DNA from: DATJHM01 sp035493895
GTDB taxonomy: Bacteria; Chloroflexota; Ktedonobacteria; Ktedonobacterales; Ktedonobacteraceae
DNA: 64,000 nucleotides
Assembly (NCBI GenBank): GCA_035493895.1
Contig: DATJHM010000198.1
Location: 32,293 to 96,292, forward strand
Reading direction: 5' to 3'
Positions 8,493 to 17,697 of the stretch are shown here, in pieces. The stretch's first letter is position 1. Every line of letters begins with the position of its first letter. A program made the position numbers and the translations under genes. The notes beneath the pieces are model-generated. The model made no database searches. It was not told the origin of the DNA and saw nothing but the letters and a program-made list of their open reading frames with translations.

Positions 8493-8512
8493 CCTATTAC
8501 AGGAAAGCTGTG

Positions 8513-8542
8513 CATGGTATCCAGGCTCATCTGGATACCATG
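8513..8542. repeat. Perfect 12-bp hairpin immediately after the PBP stop
   Basis: CATGGTATCCAG and CTGGATACCATG are separated by six bases (gctcat). The core GGTATCCA-GCTC-TGGATACC is shared with the hairpin after dnaK at 3667-3697. It may serve as a transcript end for the PBP gene. Confidence 0.5.
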
Positions 8543-8551
8543 TACAAGGGG

Positions 8552-11500
8552 TTAGCCGTTTCCGTGGCCACCGCGGCCACCACCGTGACCACCACCACCA
8601 CCCTGGCCACCGCCACCACCACCCTGACCACCCTGGTTATTACCACCCTGGTTATTACCGCCCTGATTGTTCTGGGAAACAGTGGAAGAGACGCCAGACT
8701 GTAAGGGCTCCTCGCCAGGGATCATCAGGTCGCAGTCAGTGCTGCTAGTAGCCATCAGGCCATCAACGGGCGAGACGCACTTCGTTTCCAGGCCACCCGG
8801 GTTGGTGAATGTGCCCTGATTCGAGAGGCCCAGACTGTTCACATCAAGCGGGCCGCAGGCGAGTCCAGTGATATTGACACAAGGTTTGCCGCTCACACGT
8901 TCGATAATGGAATGCCAGATCGGAGCAGCACCTGTAATCCCGACAACATCGGGGGCAAGAGGTTCACCATTCGCATTGCCTGCCCAGACAGCCACGACCA
9001 CGTCCGGCGTGTAGCCAAGAGTCAGATTATCTTTGAAATCGTCCGTTGTCCCAGTTTTCGCTGCTACCTGATGCTGCGCGCAATCAGGATAAGGAGCATA
9101 GGTTTTTGTAGTGCAGGTGGGGTCCCAATCGTAGAACGAGAGATCATGGTCAGTCAGAAATTCGCGATAACGAGCGGGCTCATCAGCCATCATAGCCGTA
9201 ATCATATAGGCTATCTGAGGACTGATCACCTGAGACTTCTGGACATTATTGGGATCGAAGTGATAGAGATGGTTGCCAAAGTTGTCCCAGATATCCAGAA
9301 TGCTCTGCTGAGGGACACGGTTGCCCTGATCAGCAAACACCTGATAGGCTCCGGCCATCTGAATAAGAGGCACCTCTGTTGTGCCCAGAGTCATTGCCGT
9401 ACCCATACCGCAATTGCGAAGATCTTCCTGCTTCTGGATACAGGGGGCACCTTTTTGCTGTATGGCAGTGATACCCATACGAGAAGCAGTATTATAGACA
9501 TTGTTAGCCCCGGCAAAAGCCATCACCTTACCAGCCGGGATATTATACGAATCGGCCAGATCATCACGCAAAGGGAGGACCAGATTATTAGGCTTATCGC
9601 CGTAATCATTGGGAACCCAGACACCAGTCTGGTCTGTAGGAGCCGTCGTAGAAGTTCCCGCAGCTACACCATTGGGGAAATAGGTACGCACATCGGGCAA
9701 CACCATCCCTGGATACATACCCATCTCAAAAGCAGTAGCATAGACAACTGGCTTAAAGGATGAACCGGGCTGGCGACCAAGGCCATCGGTCACCACATTA
9801 AACTGGCCCGCCACCCGAGGATCTTTAGCCTTGTTATTATAATCCTTACTGCCAGCCATCGCCAGAATCTCACCGGTCTTAGAGTTCATCACCACAGCAG
9901 CAGCATCACCAACGTTATACTGTTTACTCAAAATCGCATAGGGAGTCGGCAAAAACTTCTGCGGAGTCACAGCATCGAGCTGATAGTCAATCACGCGTTC
10001 GACATAGGCTTCCAGATTGGAATCGATCGTCGTACGAATATTGTAGCCGCCATTCATCAAAGCGACTGCACCCTCCGCGCTATTGCCATGGCCCAGAGCG
10101 ATCTCGGCCTGGGAGATCGTCCAGTAAAAAAAATCTGGATCTTTCACATTGTTCTGGTAGGACTGGAAGGTCATCTTGTCCATAATAGTGCTGACCTGCT
10201 TCTCTATCGCAGGGGTCACAGGGCCAGCCTGACCATTTGGTCCAATCCCCTGGACCAGCGTACCCATAGAGCGCATAGCTTCGAGAACGCTCTGCTGGCG
10301 ATCAAGAACAATCTGGCGAAATTCGGGATGAGTGGGCCAGGTGCTCGGGTCATATTCCGCAGGGTTCTGAGGGAGACTGGCAAGGAACGTCGCACGAGCC
10401 AGCGCAAGCACAGGGCTATGCGTTTTCGTCACAGGATCGTAATCGAGCTGAGCAATAGCAGGAATGCACTGGAATGTCCCCTTTGCAAGATTCTGCGTAC
10501 ATTGGCGAGAAAGGCCGAAGTACTCCTGGGCAGCAGTCTCTACTCCGAGGCGTAAATTGCCGAAAGGAGCGACATTGAGATACATCTCCAGAATTTTCGA
10601 CTTCGGATATTGCTGCGTCAACCCGATAGCAACAGCGGCTTCATTGACTTTACGATTGAGCGTCACCTGATCATTGCCAGTCATATCTTTCACCAGCTGC
10701 TGCGTCAGCGTACTGGCACCCTGATCGACCGTAAAGCCGTGAGAGACATAATCGATAGCGGCGCGGGTAATGCCCTGCGGATCAATGCCCGAATCGGTCC
10801 AGAACGTACGGTTTTCCGCGGCCACCATCGCATCCTGCATCACCTTAGGGATGCTACTGATATCGACATACGTGCGGCGACCAGCGCCATTCACATCATA
10901 GACATTGCCAAGAAAGACGCCATTGCGATCATAGAGACGAGAGACCTGATTAATCTGTTTATGAGCAATATTAGCGACCTGAGGCAATTGTTTCTGATAA
11001 AAAGAATAGGCATACGCGCTGCCGGACGAGACAGCCGCGACGAGCAAGACCAAAAACACAAGTACTATAGTCAGGACGATCTTCTGAATACTGAAGCCGG
11101 AGTTTTGAAAGCGATAGCGGCGCTGGCGCATACGCATAGAAGTACGCAAGGCGCGAGAACGACGCCAGATTGGAGAGCGATAGCTGGCTTCAGGAACATC
11201 CTGGGGATGATAGAGAACCATCGGGGGAGGCGGTGGCTCATAAGAAGCCTGATTCATAGTTGACACCTTCCCGGTAAAACGATTCAGAGCAGTCATCGCC
11301 CCGGTTAAACGCTGGACCATCTGGATGGTACTGGAAAAAAAGTTCTGTTGTGTTTCCTGATCAGAAATGGAAGAGCGAGAAGACTCCCCAATGGGCGCAA
11401 GGCGTGTACGAGGAGGAGCACCCGGAGAACTGAGGGGTCCAGAACGTCCATTTCCTTGCAAATTACCTGATAGAGTAGATGGTTTTAAGTTGTCAGGTGA

Positions 11501-11632
11501 TTGTGATTCAGGTGATTGTGATGAAGGCTGCTGATTTTGACGATACTCACGTAAGAGATCACCCGAGCGAGCCCCATCCTGATTATCAATAGCATGATTA
11601 TTTTTAGGGGATTCATTCCAATTATTATTCAT
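8552..11632 (-). CDS. Class A penicillin-binding protein (glycosyltransferase-transpeptidase), paralogue 1
   Basis: A 1026-residue bifunctional peptidoglycan synthase. The long cytoplasmic N-terminus (about 190 residues, rich in Asn, Gln, Ser and Pro) precedes one membrane anchor (VLTIVLVFLVLLVAAVSS). The GT51 glycosyltransferase domain shows AAENRTFWTDSGIDPQGITR with the catalytic Glu and ASTLTQQLVKDMTG. The transpeptidase domain has SxxK in RQPGSSFKPVVYA, SYN in DSYNIPAGK and AAKTGTTDDF. The tail is almost pure Gly/Gln/Asn, then Gly/His, probably an extracellular low-complexity extension. The ATG at 11632 is preferred, with AGAAAGG upstream; an earlier in-frame ATG at 11656 is possible. It is closely similar to the next gene upstream. 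A 51-nt element 174 nt before its start is shared with that paralogue. Confidence 0.93.
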   Translation of the reverse strand: MNNNWNESPKNNHAIDNQDGARSGDLLREYRQNQQPSSQSPESQSPDNLKPSTLSGNLQGNGRSGPLSSPGAPPRTRLAPIGESSRSSISDQETQQNFFSSTIQMVQRLTGAMTALNRFTGKVSTMNQASYEPPPPPMVLYHPQDVPEASYRSPIWRRSRALRTSMRMRQRRYRFQNSGFSIQKIVLTIVLVFLVLLVAAVSSGSAYAYSFYQKQLPQVANIAHKQINQVSRLYDRNGVFLGNVYDVNGAGRRTYVDISSIPKVMQDAMVAAENRTFWTDSGIDPQGITRAAIDYVSHGFTVDQGASTLTQQLVKDMTGNDQVTLNRKVNEAAVAIGLTQQYPKSKILEMYLNVAPFGNLRLGVETAAQEYFGLSRQCTQNLAKGTFQCIPAIAQLDYDPVTKTHSPVLALARATFLASLPQNPAEYDPSTWPTHPEFRQIVLDRQQSVLEAMRSMGTLVQGIGPNGQAGPVTPAIEKQVSTIMDKMTFQSYQNNVKDPDFFYWTISQAEIALGHGNSAEGAVALMNGGYNIRTTIDSNLEAYVERVIDYQLDAVTPQKFLPTPYAILSKQYNVGDAAAVVMNSKTGEILAMAGSKDYNNKAKDPRVAGQFNVVTDGLGRQPGSSFKPVVYATAFEMGMYPGMVLPDVRTYFPNGVAAGTSTTAPTDQTGVWVPNDYGDKPNNLVLPLRDDLADSYNIPAGKVMAFAGANNVYNTASRMGITAIQQKGAPCIQKQEDLRNCGMGTAMTLGTTEVPLIQMAGAYQVFADQGNRVPQQSILDIWDNFGNHLYHFDPNNVQKSQVISPQIAYMITAMMADEPARYREFLTDHDLSFYDWDPTCTTKTYAPYPDCAQHQVAAKTGTTDDFKDNLTLGYTPDVVVAVWAGNANGEPLAPDVVGITGAAPIWHSIIERVSGKPCVNITGLACGPLDVNSLGLSNQGTFTNPGGLETKCVSPVDGLMATSSTDCDLMIPGEEPLQSGVSSTVSQNNQGGNNQGGNNQGGQGGGGGGQGGGGGHGGGRGGHGNG

Positions 11633-11805
11633 AAAAAAACCTTTCTGGATACCCATCTCTTTCGAGAGGAGGGAAGGAAAGGCCCCAAAAGGGAGCTTTT
11701 TTGCCGGGAACGCACAACCCCCACCGCTTGTGCAGGTAATGTTGGCCTTGCTCGGTTAACTGATAACTTCCGATCTTGAGAATGACTATCTGAGACACCA
11801 CTTTC

Positions 11806-11856
11806 CCTTAACTAGAGAAACGAACACCATAACACACCATAACACACCTCTCCATT
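11806..11856 (-). promoter_or_regulatory. Shared PBP upstream element, copy A
   Basis: This 51-nt block matches 15597-15647 at 41 positions without gaps and lies upstream of the start of PBP paralogue 1. On the minus strand it contains TGTTAT-N4-TGTTAT, a direct repeat with 10-nt period, followed by TTCGTTT and CTAGTTAAGG. Direct TGTTA repeats of this type are typical OmpR-family regulator sites; the WalR consensus is TGTWAH-N5-TGTWAH. The rest of the 11633-12018 gap shows no gene. Confidence 0.6.
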
Positions 11857-11934
11857 CAGGCTATTTTACATGAAAATATTATTATATTTAAGTACACATA
11901 CGGTATAAAAGTGCAAGAAAACTACGCGTAGTAG

Positions 11935-11970
11935 GAAAAAAGAGGCATGCTTATAATCAGCACGCCTCTA
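11935..11970 (-). terminator. Intrinsic terminator of PBP paralogue 2
   Basis: Minus strand GAGGCGTGC and GCATGCCTC form a stem with one mismatch and a 9-nt loop, followed by TTTTTT. It lies about 50 nt past the stop codon at 12019. Confidence 0.75.
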
Positions 11971-12018
11971 ACGAGCACAGGGCGCGTTTGTCACCCTCTT
12001 TGCGTGTCACACAGCGGA

Positions 12019-15000
12019 TTACCCACCATTGCCGGGACCACCATTGCCGGGACCACCGTTACCGGGACCACCATTACCGGGACCGCCATTAGGGCCGCCG
12101 TTGCCAGGGCCATTGTCGGTAGGAGTAGGAGTAACGTCAGCAGGACCTCCATTGCCAGGAGTTCCATTAGGGCCTCCATTGCCAGGGCCGCCTTTGCCGG
12201 GAGCATTTTTATCAGGGTTAGTAACAGTTGAGGTGATGCCAGCCTGCAAGGGCTCCTGACCAGGGATCATAAGATCACAGTCACTACTACTGCTAGCCAT
12301 CAAACCATCGGCGCTAGAGACACATTTCTCAACCAGGCCACCCGGATTAGTGAACGTGCCTTGATTGGAGAGACCCAGGCTGTTGACATCAAGCGGACCG
12401 CAGACAGTGCCCCCGACGTCATGACCAGTATCATCACAGGGTTTACCACTCACGCGTTCAATAATGGAGTGCCAGATCGGAGCAGCGCCAGTGATACCGA
12501 CGACATTATTCGCCATCGCCTCGCCATTGGCATTACCAGCCCAGACACCAACCACAACGTCAGGAGTATAACCAACCGTCAAATTGTCTATAAAATTGTC
12601 CGTCGTACCAGTTTTTGCCGCCACCTGATGCTGCGCGCAGTCAGGATAAGGAGCATAGACTTTTGCAGTGCAGGTGGTGTCCCAATCGTAGAATGAAAGA
12701 TCATGATCAGTCAGAAATTCGCGATAACGAGCGGGCTCATCAGCCATCATAGCTGTAATCATATAAGCAATCTGCGGACTGATCACCTGAGATTTCTGGA
12801 CATGGTTGGGATCGTAGTGATAGAGATGGTTGCCATAGTTGTCCCAGACATCCAGCACCCCCTGTGGAGCCACGCGAGCGCCCTGATTGGCAAAAACCTG
12901 ATAGGCTTGCGCCATCTGAATCAGTGGAACCTCAATTGAGCCCAGAGTCACAGAAGTCCCCATGCCACATTTCTGGCGAAAATTGTCAGCCTGGATGCAA
13001 GCAGCGCCTGCATTTTGAAAGCGTGTTACGCCCATACGTGCGGCAGTATTGTAGACATTTTCGATACCGGCGAAAGCCATTACCTTACCAGCCGGGATAT
13101 TATACGAATCGGCCAGATCATCGCGCAAAGGAAGAACCAGATTATTAGGCTTATCGCCGTAATCATTGGGAATCCAGATACCAGTCTGGTCTACAGGAGC
13201 CGTCGTAGAAGTGCCCTGATTTTGACCATTGGGGAAATAGGTACGCACATCAGGCAACACCATTCCCGGATACATCCCCATTTCAAAAGCAGTGGCATAG
13301 ACAATCGGCTTAAAAGTCGAGCCAGGCTGGCGGCCGATGCTTGCCCCATTATTCCCAGTAACAACATTATTGTTGCCAGCGATACGAGGATCATTGGTCG
13401 GATTATTGTAGCTCTGGCTACCAGCCATTGCCAGGATCTCACCAGTCTTCGCATTCATCACCACCGCAGCCGCATCGCCGACATTATAGTACTTACTCAA
13501 AATCGTAGGGGAAGTCGGCAAGAACCTCTGGTAAGTCAAATCATTGAGCTGATGATCAATCACGCGTTCGACATAGGCTTCCAGATTGGAATCGATCGTC
13601 GTACGCACATTGTAGCCGCCATTTTGCAGCATCGTAGATCCCAGCGCACTATCGCCATTCCCCAGGGAAATCTCAAGCTGCGAAACAACCCAGTAAAAGA
13701 AGTGTGGGTCCTTCATAGAGACCGACGATGATTGAAACTTCATATCATTCGTGATCGTGTAGACCTGTTTGGCAATAGCAGGAGTAATCAAGCCATCCTG
13801 ACCGTTTGGGCCAAGCCCTTTGACACGGGTACCCATATCCATCATCGTAGCAAGCACACCTTGCTGGCGAGCGAGGACAAACTGTTTATAATTCACATCC
13901 GAATACGAAGACCAGACATAGGGATCATAGTGAGCGGGATCCTGAGGCATGCTAGAAAGAAACGTCGCACGAGCCAGGGCCAGCACCGCACTATGTGTCT
14001 TCTTGACAGGATCGTAATCGAGCTGCGCGATAGCAGGAGTGCATTTGAAAATGCCCTTTGCATAATCCTGAGTACATTGGCGAGAGAGGCCGAAATATTG
14101 CTGTGCGGCAGACTCCACACCCAGACGAGTCGTACCAAAGGGAGCAACATTCAAATACATCTCCAGAATTTTCGACTTCGGATACTGCTGCGTCAGGCCA
14201 ACGGCCAGAAAAGCCTCAGAGATTTTACGATTGGCAGTGACCTGATCATCGCCAGTCATATCCTTGACCAGCTGCTGCGTCAGCGTACTACCACCTGACT
14301 GAACTTTGAAACCGGAAGCGACATAACCAATAGCGGCGCGGGTAATACCCTGAGGATCAATCCCCGAATCAGTCCAGAACGTGCGGTTCTCAGTCGCAAC
14401 CATCGCATCCTGCATGACCTTAGGGATATAACTAATATCGACGTAGGTGCGCTGGCCAGAGGAATTGGGATCGTAGGCATCGCCAAGAAGGACGCCATTG
14501 CGATCATAGATACGCGTGATCTGGCTGATATGCTGATTGGCAATATTATTCACCTGAGGCAATTCGCTCTGATAGAAAGAATAGGCATAAGCGCCACTGG
14601 ACGAGAGGGTTATCACAAGCAAAGCCATGACAGCAATCAGGAGTGAGACCAGAATACGTCGTCCCTGCGGCATGCCATCGGAGCGTGTACGGCGATGGCG
14701 CACGCGCATAGACATACGCAAAGCCCGCGAGCGGCGCCAGCGTGCAGATTTAGGCTGAGTCTCATCGGGCAAAGATTGAGAATGATAGAGAGCCAGAGGT
14801 GGTGGTGGTGGCTCATAAGCGGCATGATTGAGCGCAACCATCTTGCCAGAGAACTGGCGTACCATTTGCATCGTACTGGCCAGAAATCCTCTGTTGAAAC
14901 CAGGCGGTGGCTGAGGAGGTTGCGCAGGGGGAAAAGAAGGCTGATTTGCTGGGAACGGGGGCTGAGCCAGCGGAGGGCCACCTTGAGGTGGACCTGGTGG

Positions 15001-15252
15001 CATAGATGGGCGCCCACTACTGGCACCCATAAATTGGCCGCCAGCAGGAGAAAAGGGTCTAAATTGACCCGGACCAGCCTGCGGGGGAAATGCCGGTTGA
15101 TTTTGACGATAATCCTCCAGGCGTCCCGAGTCAGGAGCTCCGTGATTATTTTCTGATGGACGATAATCTCGCAGAAGACCTGAGCGAGGAGCTGCATTGT
15201 TATTTTCCGAATAAGGATTATAATCCTGATTCTGTTGATAATGATCATTCAT
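12019..15252 (-). CDS. Class A penicillin-binding protein (glycosyltransferase-transpeptidase), paralogue 2
   Basis: A 1077-residue bifunctional peptidoglycan synthase, paralogous to the preceding gene. The proline/glutamine-rich cytoplasmic head contains repeated RxYR-type motifs (LLRDYRPSENN, RLEDYRQNQ). Then come one membrane segment (ILVSLLIAVMALLVITLSSS), a GT51 domain (ATENRTFWTDSGIDPQGITR, GGSTLTQQLVKDMTG) and a transpeptidase domain (SxxK in RQPGSTFKPIVYA, SYN in DSYNIPAGK, AAKTGTTDNF). The C-terminus is a tandem PGNGG tail encoded by 15-bp DNA repeats. The ATG at 15252 has AAGGAT upstream. Two such enzymes in tandem with different tails suggest specialised wall synthesis, perhaps tied to filament or spore formation; that link is inference. 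Confidence 0.93.
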   Translation of the reverse strand: MNDHYQQNQDYNPYSENNNAAPRSGLLRDYRPSENNHGAPDSGRLEDYRQNQPAFPPQAGPGQFRPFSPAGGQFMGASSGRPSMPPGPPQGGPPLAQPPFPANQPSFPPAQPPQPPPGFNRGFLASTMQMVRQFSGKMVALNHAAYEPPPPPLALYHSQSLPDETQPKSARWRRSRALRMSMRVRHRRTRSDGMPQGRRILVSLLIAVMALLVITLSSSGAYAYSFYQSELPQVNNIANQHISQITRIYDRNGVLLGDAYDPNSSGQRTYVDISYIPKVMQDAMVATENRTFWTDSGIDPQGITRAAIGYVASGFKVQSGGSTLTQQLVKDMTGDDQVTANRKISEAFLAVGLTQQYPKSKILEMYLNVAPFGTTRLGVESAAQQYFGLSRQCTQDYAKGIFKCTPAIAQLDYDPVKKTHSAVLALARATFLSSMPQDPAHYDPYVWSSYSDVNYKQFVLARQQGVLATMMDMGTRVKGLGPNGQDGLITPAIAKQVYTITNDMKFQSSSVSMKDPHFFYWVVSQLEISLGNGDSALGSTMLQNGGYNVRTTIDSNLEAYVERVIDHQLNDLTYQRFLPTSPTILSKYYNVGDAAAVVMNAKTGEILAMAGSQSYNNPTNDPRIAGNNNVVTGNNGASIGRQPGSTFKPIVYATAFEMGMYPGMVLPDVRTYFPNGQNQGTSTTAPVDQTGIWIPNDYGDKPNNLVLPLRDDLADSYNIPAGKVMAFAGIENVYNTAARMGVTRFQNAGAACIQADNFRQKCGMGTSVTLGSIEVPLIQMAQAYQVFANQGARVAPQGVLDVWDNYGNHLYHYDPNHVQKSQVISPQIAYMITAMMADEPARYREFLTDHDLSFYDWDTTCTAKVYAPYPDCAQHQVAAKTGTTDNFIDNLTVGYTPDVVVGVWAGNANGEAMANNVVGITGAAPIWHSIIERVSGKPCDDTGHDVGGTVCGPLDVNSLGLSNQGTFTNPGGLVEKCVSSADGLMASSSSDCDLMIPGQEPLQAGITSTVTNPDKNAPGKGGPGNGGPNGTPGNGGPADVTPTPTDNGPGNGGPNGGPGNGGPGNGGPGNGGPGNGG
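12022..12096. repeat. 15-bp tandem repeats encoding the PGNGG tail
   Basis: About five copies of a 15-bp unit (CCACCATTGCCGGGA with variants) lie inside the 3' end of the PBP paralogue 2 gene and encode the GGPGN pentapeptide repeats. Such arrays are prone to change copy number. Confidence 0.75.
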
Positions 15253-15596
15253 AAGTAATCATCCTTGTATGTTGCCAATGGAGAGGCTCATGGGCAAAAT
15301 AAGAATATCATGCTCACCATAGCACATATTGATAATTCAACTCCCTTAAGAAACTGGCTGGCACACACCTGATAGAATAAGCAACCAGCTTCTTCATAGC
15401 CCGAAAATAGCCTGAAAAGTGGGAACGACACCAACCCGTTCTGGCTATCACTTCTTCGCCTTTCCCGATTCTAGAAAAAGAACGTAAAGAGCTGAATAAT
15501 TCAGGCAGAAAACACAGTACTAACACCACCTATCCCTCCCCGCTTTTCCCAGCACTACCTACACAAAAACCATGGAATGATGAGTAGGTATTTTTA

Positions 15597-15647
15597 CCTT
15601 AACTAGTCAAACGAATGCCATAACACACGTTAACACATTCCCCCATT
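15597..15647 (-). promoter_or_regulatory. Shared PBP upstream element, copy B
   Basis: Ungapped 51-nt partner of 11806-11856, 345 nt upstream of the PBP paralogue 2 start. On the minus strand it reads TGTTAA-N4-TGTTAT followed by TTCGTTT and CTAGTTAAGG. No gene is seen in the rest of the 15253-15788 gap. Confidence 0.6.
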
Positions 15648-15788
15648 TGGTATAAGGCGGAGATAAAACACGGCCTATAAACGAGCGCGCAGCAGTAAAG
15701 ATCAAGAGTATAGACAGACAACAGGTTTTTTTCACAGAGAAATTGTAAGGCAGGCAATAGAAGTGATAGCATTGAAAATGCGTAGAAA

Positions 15789-17417
15789 TTATGTCCCAGA
15801 CGGAACCGGAATGCTCTGCTTAAAGTGGAAAAAGTTGTGAGGATCATAGCTTGCTTTCACCTGCTGCAAGCGCAGCAGATTGGCCCCATAATAGGCCTGC
15901 AACCAATTGGGTAGATCTGGATCGATATAGTTCTGATACGCTTCTCCGCTCGCATATGGGCGCATGATCTGCCAGGTATCACGCAACCAGCCAGTATCGC
16001 CAATTGCAGAGTACTGAGCGGAGAAGAGAGCGGAGCGATGCACGAAGGCAGTGGCATTGGGAGTGATCCGCTTTATTGCGCCACCATAGGCATCCAGTCC
16101 GATCCCGCCAACTTCTGATCGAGCGAACGTCTCACGATTATTCAACGTATTGACTAACGCGACAACCCCCTCGTGCGAAAGCAATTGCGTAAAGTAGTCG
16201 GACTTATAGGTCTCGCTATCCCGTTGGAGCTGACCATCGGGCGTCTGACCGGGCAAATGGCACTCGCTCACCGTTTTCGCGTAACAGCCCGCCTCATCCA
16301 GCATCGTATTGAGCACATCCGTACTCCCAACATACCGGCTACTGGTTGCAGTCGGGATCTTGTTGATCAATTGTTGCAAGAGAGTATTCAATGGAGCAAC
16401 CGGGCCGACATAGACGCCGCTCACCTGCAATGAAGGGTCGCCCTGCGGATTACCCAGAAGCAGACAATTAGACCACAGCTCATCAGGAGCCTGAGGGCCC
16501 CAGCGTTGCCAGGCATCCACCACCTCGACCGCTGCGGACCACGGCCAGCGTAACGTGAAAAGAGAGAGCGTCGTCGCAGGATATATCCGAAATTTGAAAG
16601 AAGTCACTACACCAAAGTTGCCCCCACCACCGCCACGCAGCGCCCAGAACAGATCGGCATGCTGACTGGCATCACAGGTCAACAGGCGATTATCAGCGAG
16701 CACGACCTGTGCGGAGAGAAGGCTATCGCAGGTCAGGCCAAACTTACGGCTAAGAACGCCAGCGCCCCCACCAAGCGTCAGACCGGCGACCCCCACCGTA
16801 CCACAAGAACCAGCAGGCAGAACGTGTCCAGATTGAGCAAGCGCAGCATAGACATCAATCAATCTTGCACCGGCCCCGATAGTTGCAGTCCCGGCATTTG
16901 CATCGACGGTGATCGTATTCATACGCGTCACATCGAGCACGAAACCGCTGGTCGTCGAATATCCGGCATAGGAATGTCCACCGGCCCGCACAGCCAGCGG
17001 AAGAGCAAACCTGGAGACAAAAGAGAGACAGGTCTGAACGTCGATAAACGAGGTACAATACGCAACAGCAGTTGGTCGTATCATATCAAAGCGCGTATTA
17101 TAGAGGTGATAGGAGCTTTGATATTGAGGGCTATTCGGCCTCACCAGCGAACCATTGAGATTACTCGCCAGCGTCGACCAATCTTCACTGGTAGGTATCG
17201 ACGATTGAGTAGGAGTTGGCTTCACAGGACTGGTCGTTGCAGAAGCCGTCGGGAACGGGGCAGACTGCGCCGTGCCACAGGCAGCCAGCGTACCAGGAAG
17301 CAGGCTCATGCCACAGTATTCAAGAAATGTGCGACGGTTCAGTTTTCGCAATGCAGTAATCTCCGTTACTATACGAGCCAAACGCTCCCTCATCCTTCTT
17401 TCAACACATCCTATCAC
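15789..17417 (-). CDS. FAD-linked oxidoreductase, berberine bridge enzyme type, exported
   Basis: A 542-residue flavoprotein. After a short charged N-terminus, RRTFLEYCGMSLLPGTLAAC combines a twin-arginine motif with a lipobox-like LAAC, so it is probably a Tat-exported, lipid-anchored enzyme. The FAD_binding_4 domain has VRAGGHSYAGYS and FGLTCDSLL, supplying the His and Cys that form the double covalent flavin link in the BBE family. TLGGGAGVLSRK is the pyrophosphate-binding region. The C-terminal BBE motif YYGANLLRLQQVKASYDPHN is present. Relatives oxidise alcohols, sugars or alkaloid-like metabolites, so the substrate is unknown. The start is uncertain: a GTG at 17417 or an ATG at 17393, both with weak Shine-Dalgarno spacing. 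It is transcribed divergently from the histidine kinase. Confidence 0.85.
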   Translation of the reverse strand: MIGCVERRMRERLARIVTEITALRKLNRRTFLEYCGMSLLPGTLAACGTAQSAPFPTASATTSPVKPTPTQSSIPTSEDWSTLASNLNGSLVRPNSPQYQSSYHLYNTRFDMIRPTAVAYCTSFIDVQTCLSFVSRFALPLAVRAGGHSYAGYSTTSGFVLDVTRMNTITVDANAGTATIGAGARLIDVYAALAQSGHVLPAGSCGTVGVAGLTLGGGAGVLSRKFGLTCDSLLSAQVVLADNRLLTCDASQHADLFWALRGGGGGNFGVVTSFKFRIYPATTLSLFTLRWPWSAAVEVVDAWQRWGPQAPDELWSNCLLLGNPQGDPSLQVSGVYVGPVAPLNTLLQQLINKIPTATSSRYVGSTDVLNTMLDEAGCYAKTVSECHLPGQTPDGQLQRDSETYKSDYFTQLLSHEGVVALVNTLNNRETFARSEVGGIGLDAYGGAIKRITPNATAFVHRSALFSAQYSAIGDTGWLRDTWQIMRPYASGEAYQNYIDPDLPNWLQAYYGANLLRLQQVKASYDPHNFFHFKQSIPVPSGT

Positions 17418-17697
17418 CTTCTTTCCGCAGGAGCAACACCAGCGCGAAAAAAAATCCCATGGTCATGCGCACAAGAGCACATTCCTTCTGCACAACCCTA
17501 ATAGTACTAAAATTACGTATATTATGGCATCTAATACTTCATTATATTTACTATGATATATTTAGACACTTATGTTAATTTCGCCAGAAATAGTAATTGA
17601 GCGCCAGTGAAAAGGGATAAAAAGCCAGCTATCCATCTTTGAGGAAAGAGGATAGGTACGAATAGGGAAAAGATTTTTGTTGGAAGGAAGGGGATTA

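Noticed and set aside
8218..8551. glmS ribozyme before the SIS gene
   Set aside because: The conserved ribozyme core could not be recognised and the downstream gene lacks the glutaminase half.
16659..17501. 280-codon plus-strand frame over the BBE-type gene
   Set aside because: Antisense to conserved flavin motifs and without family features.
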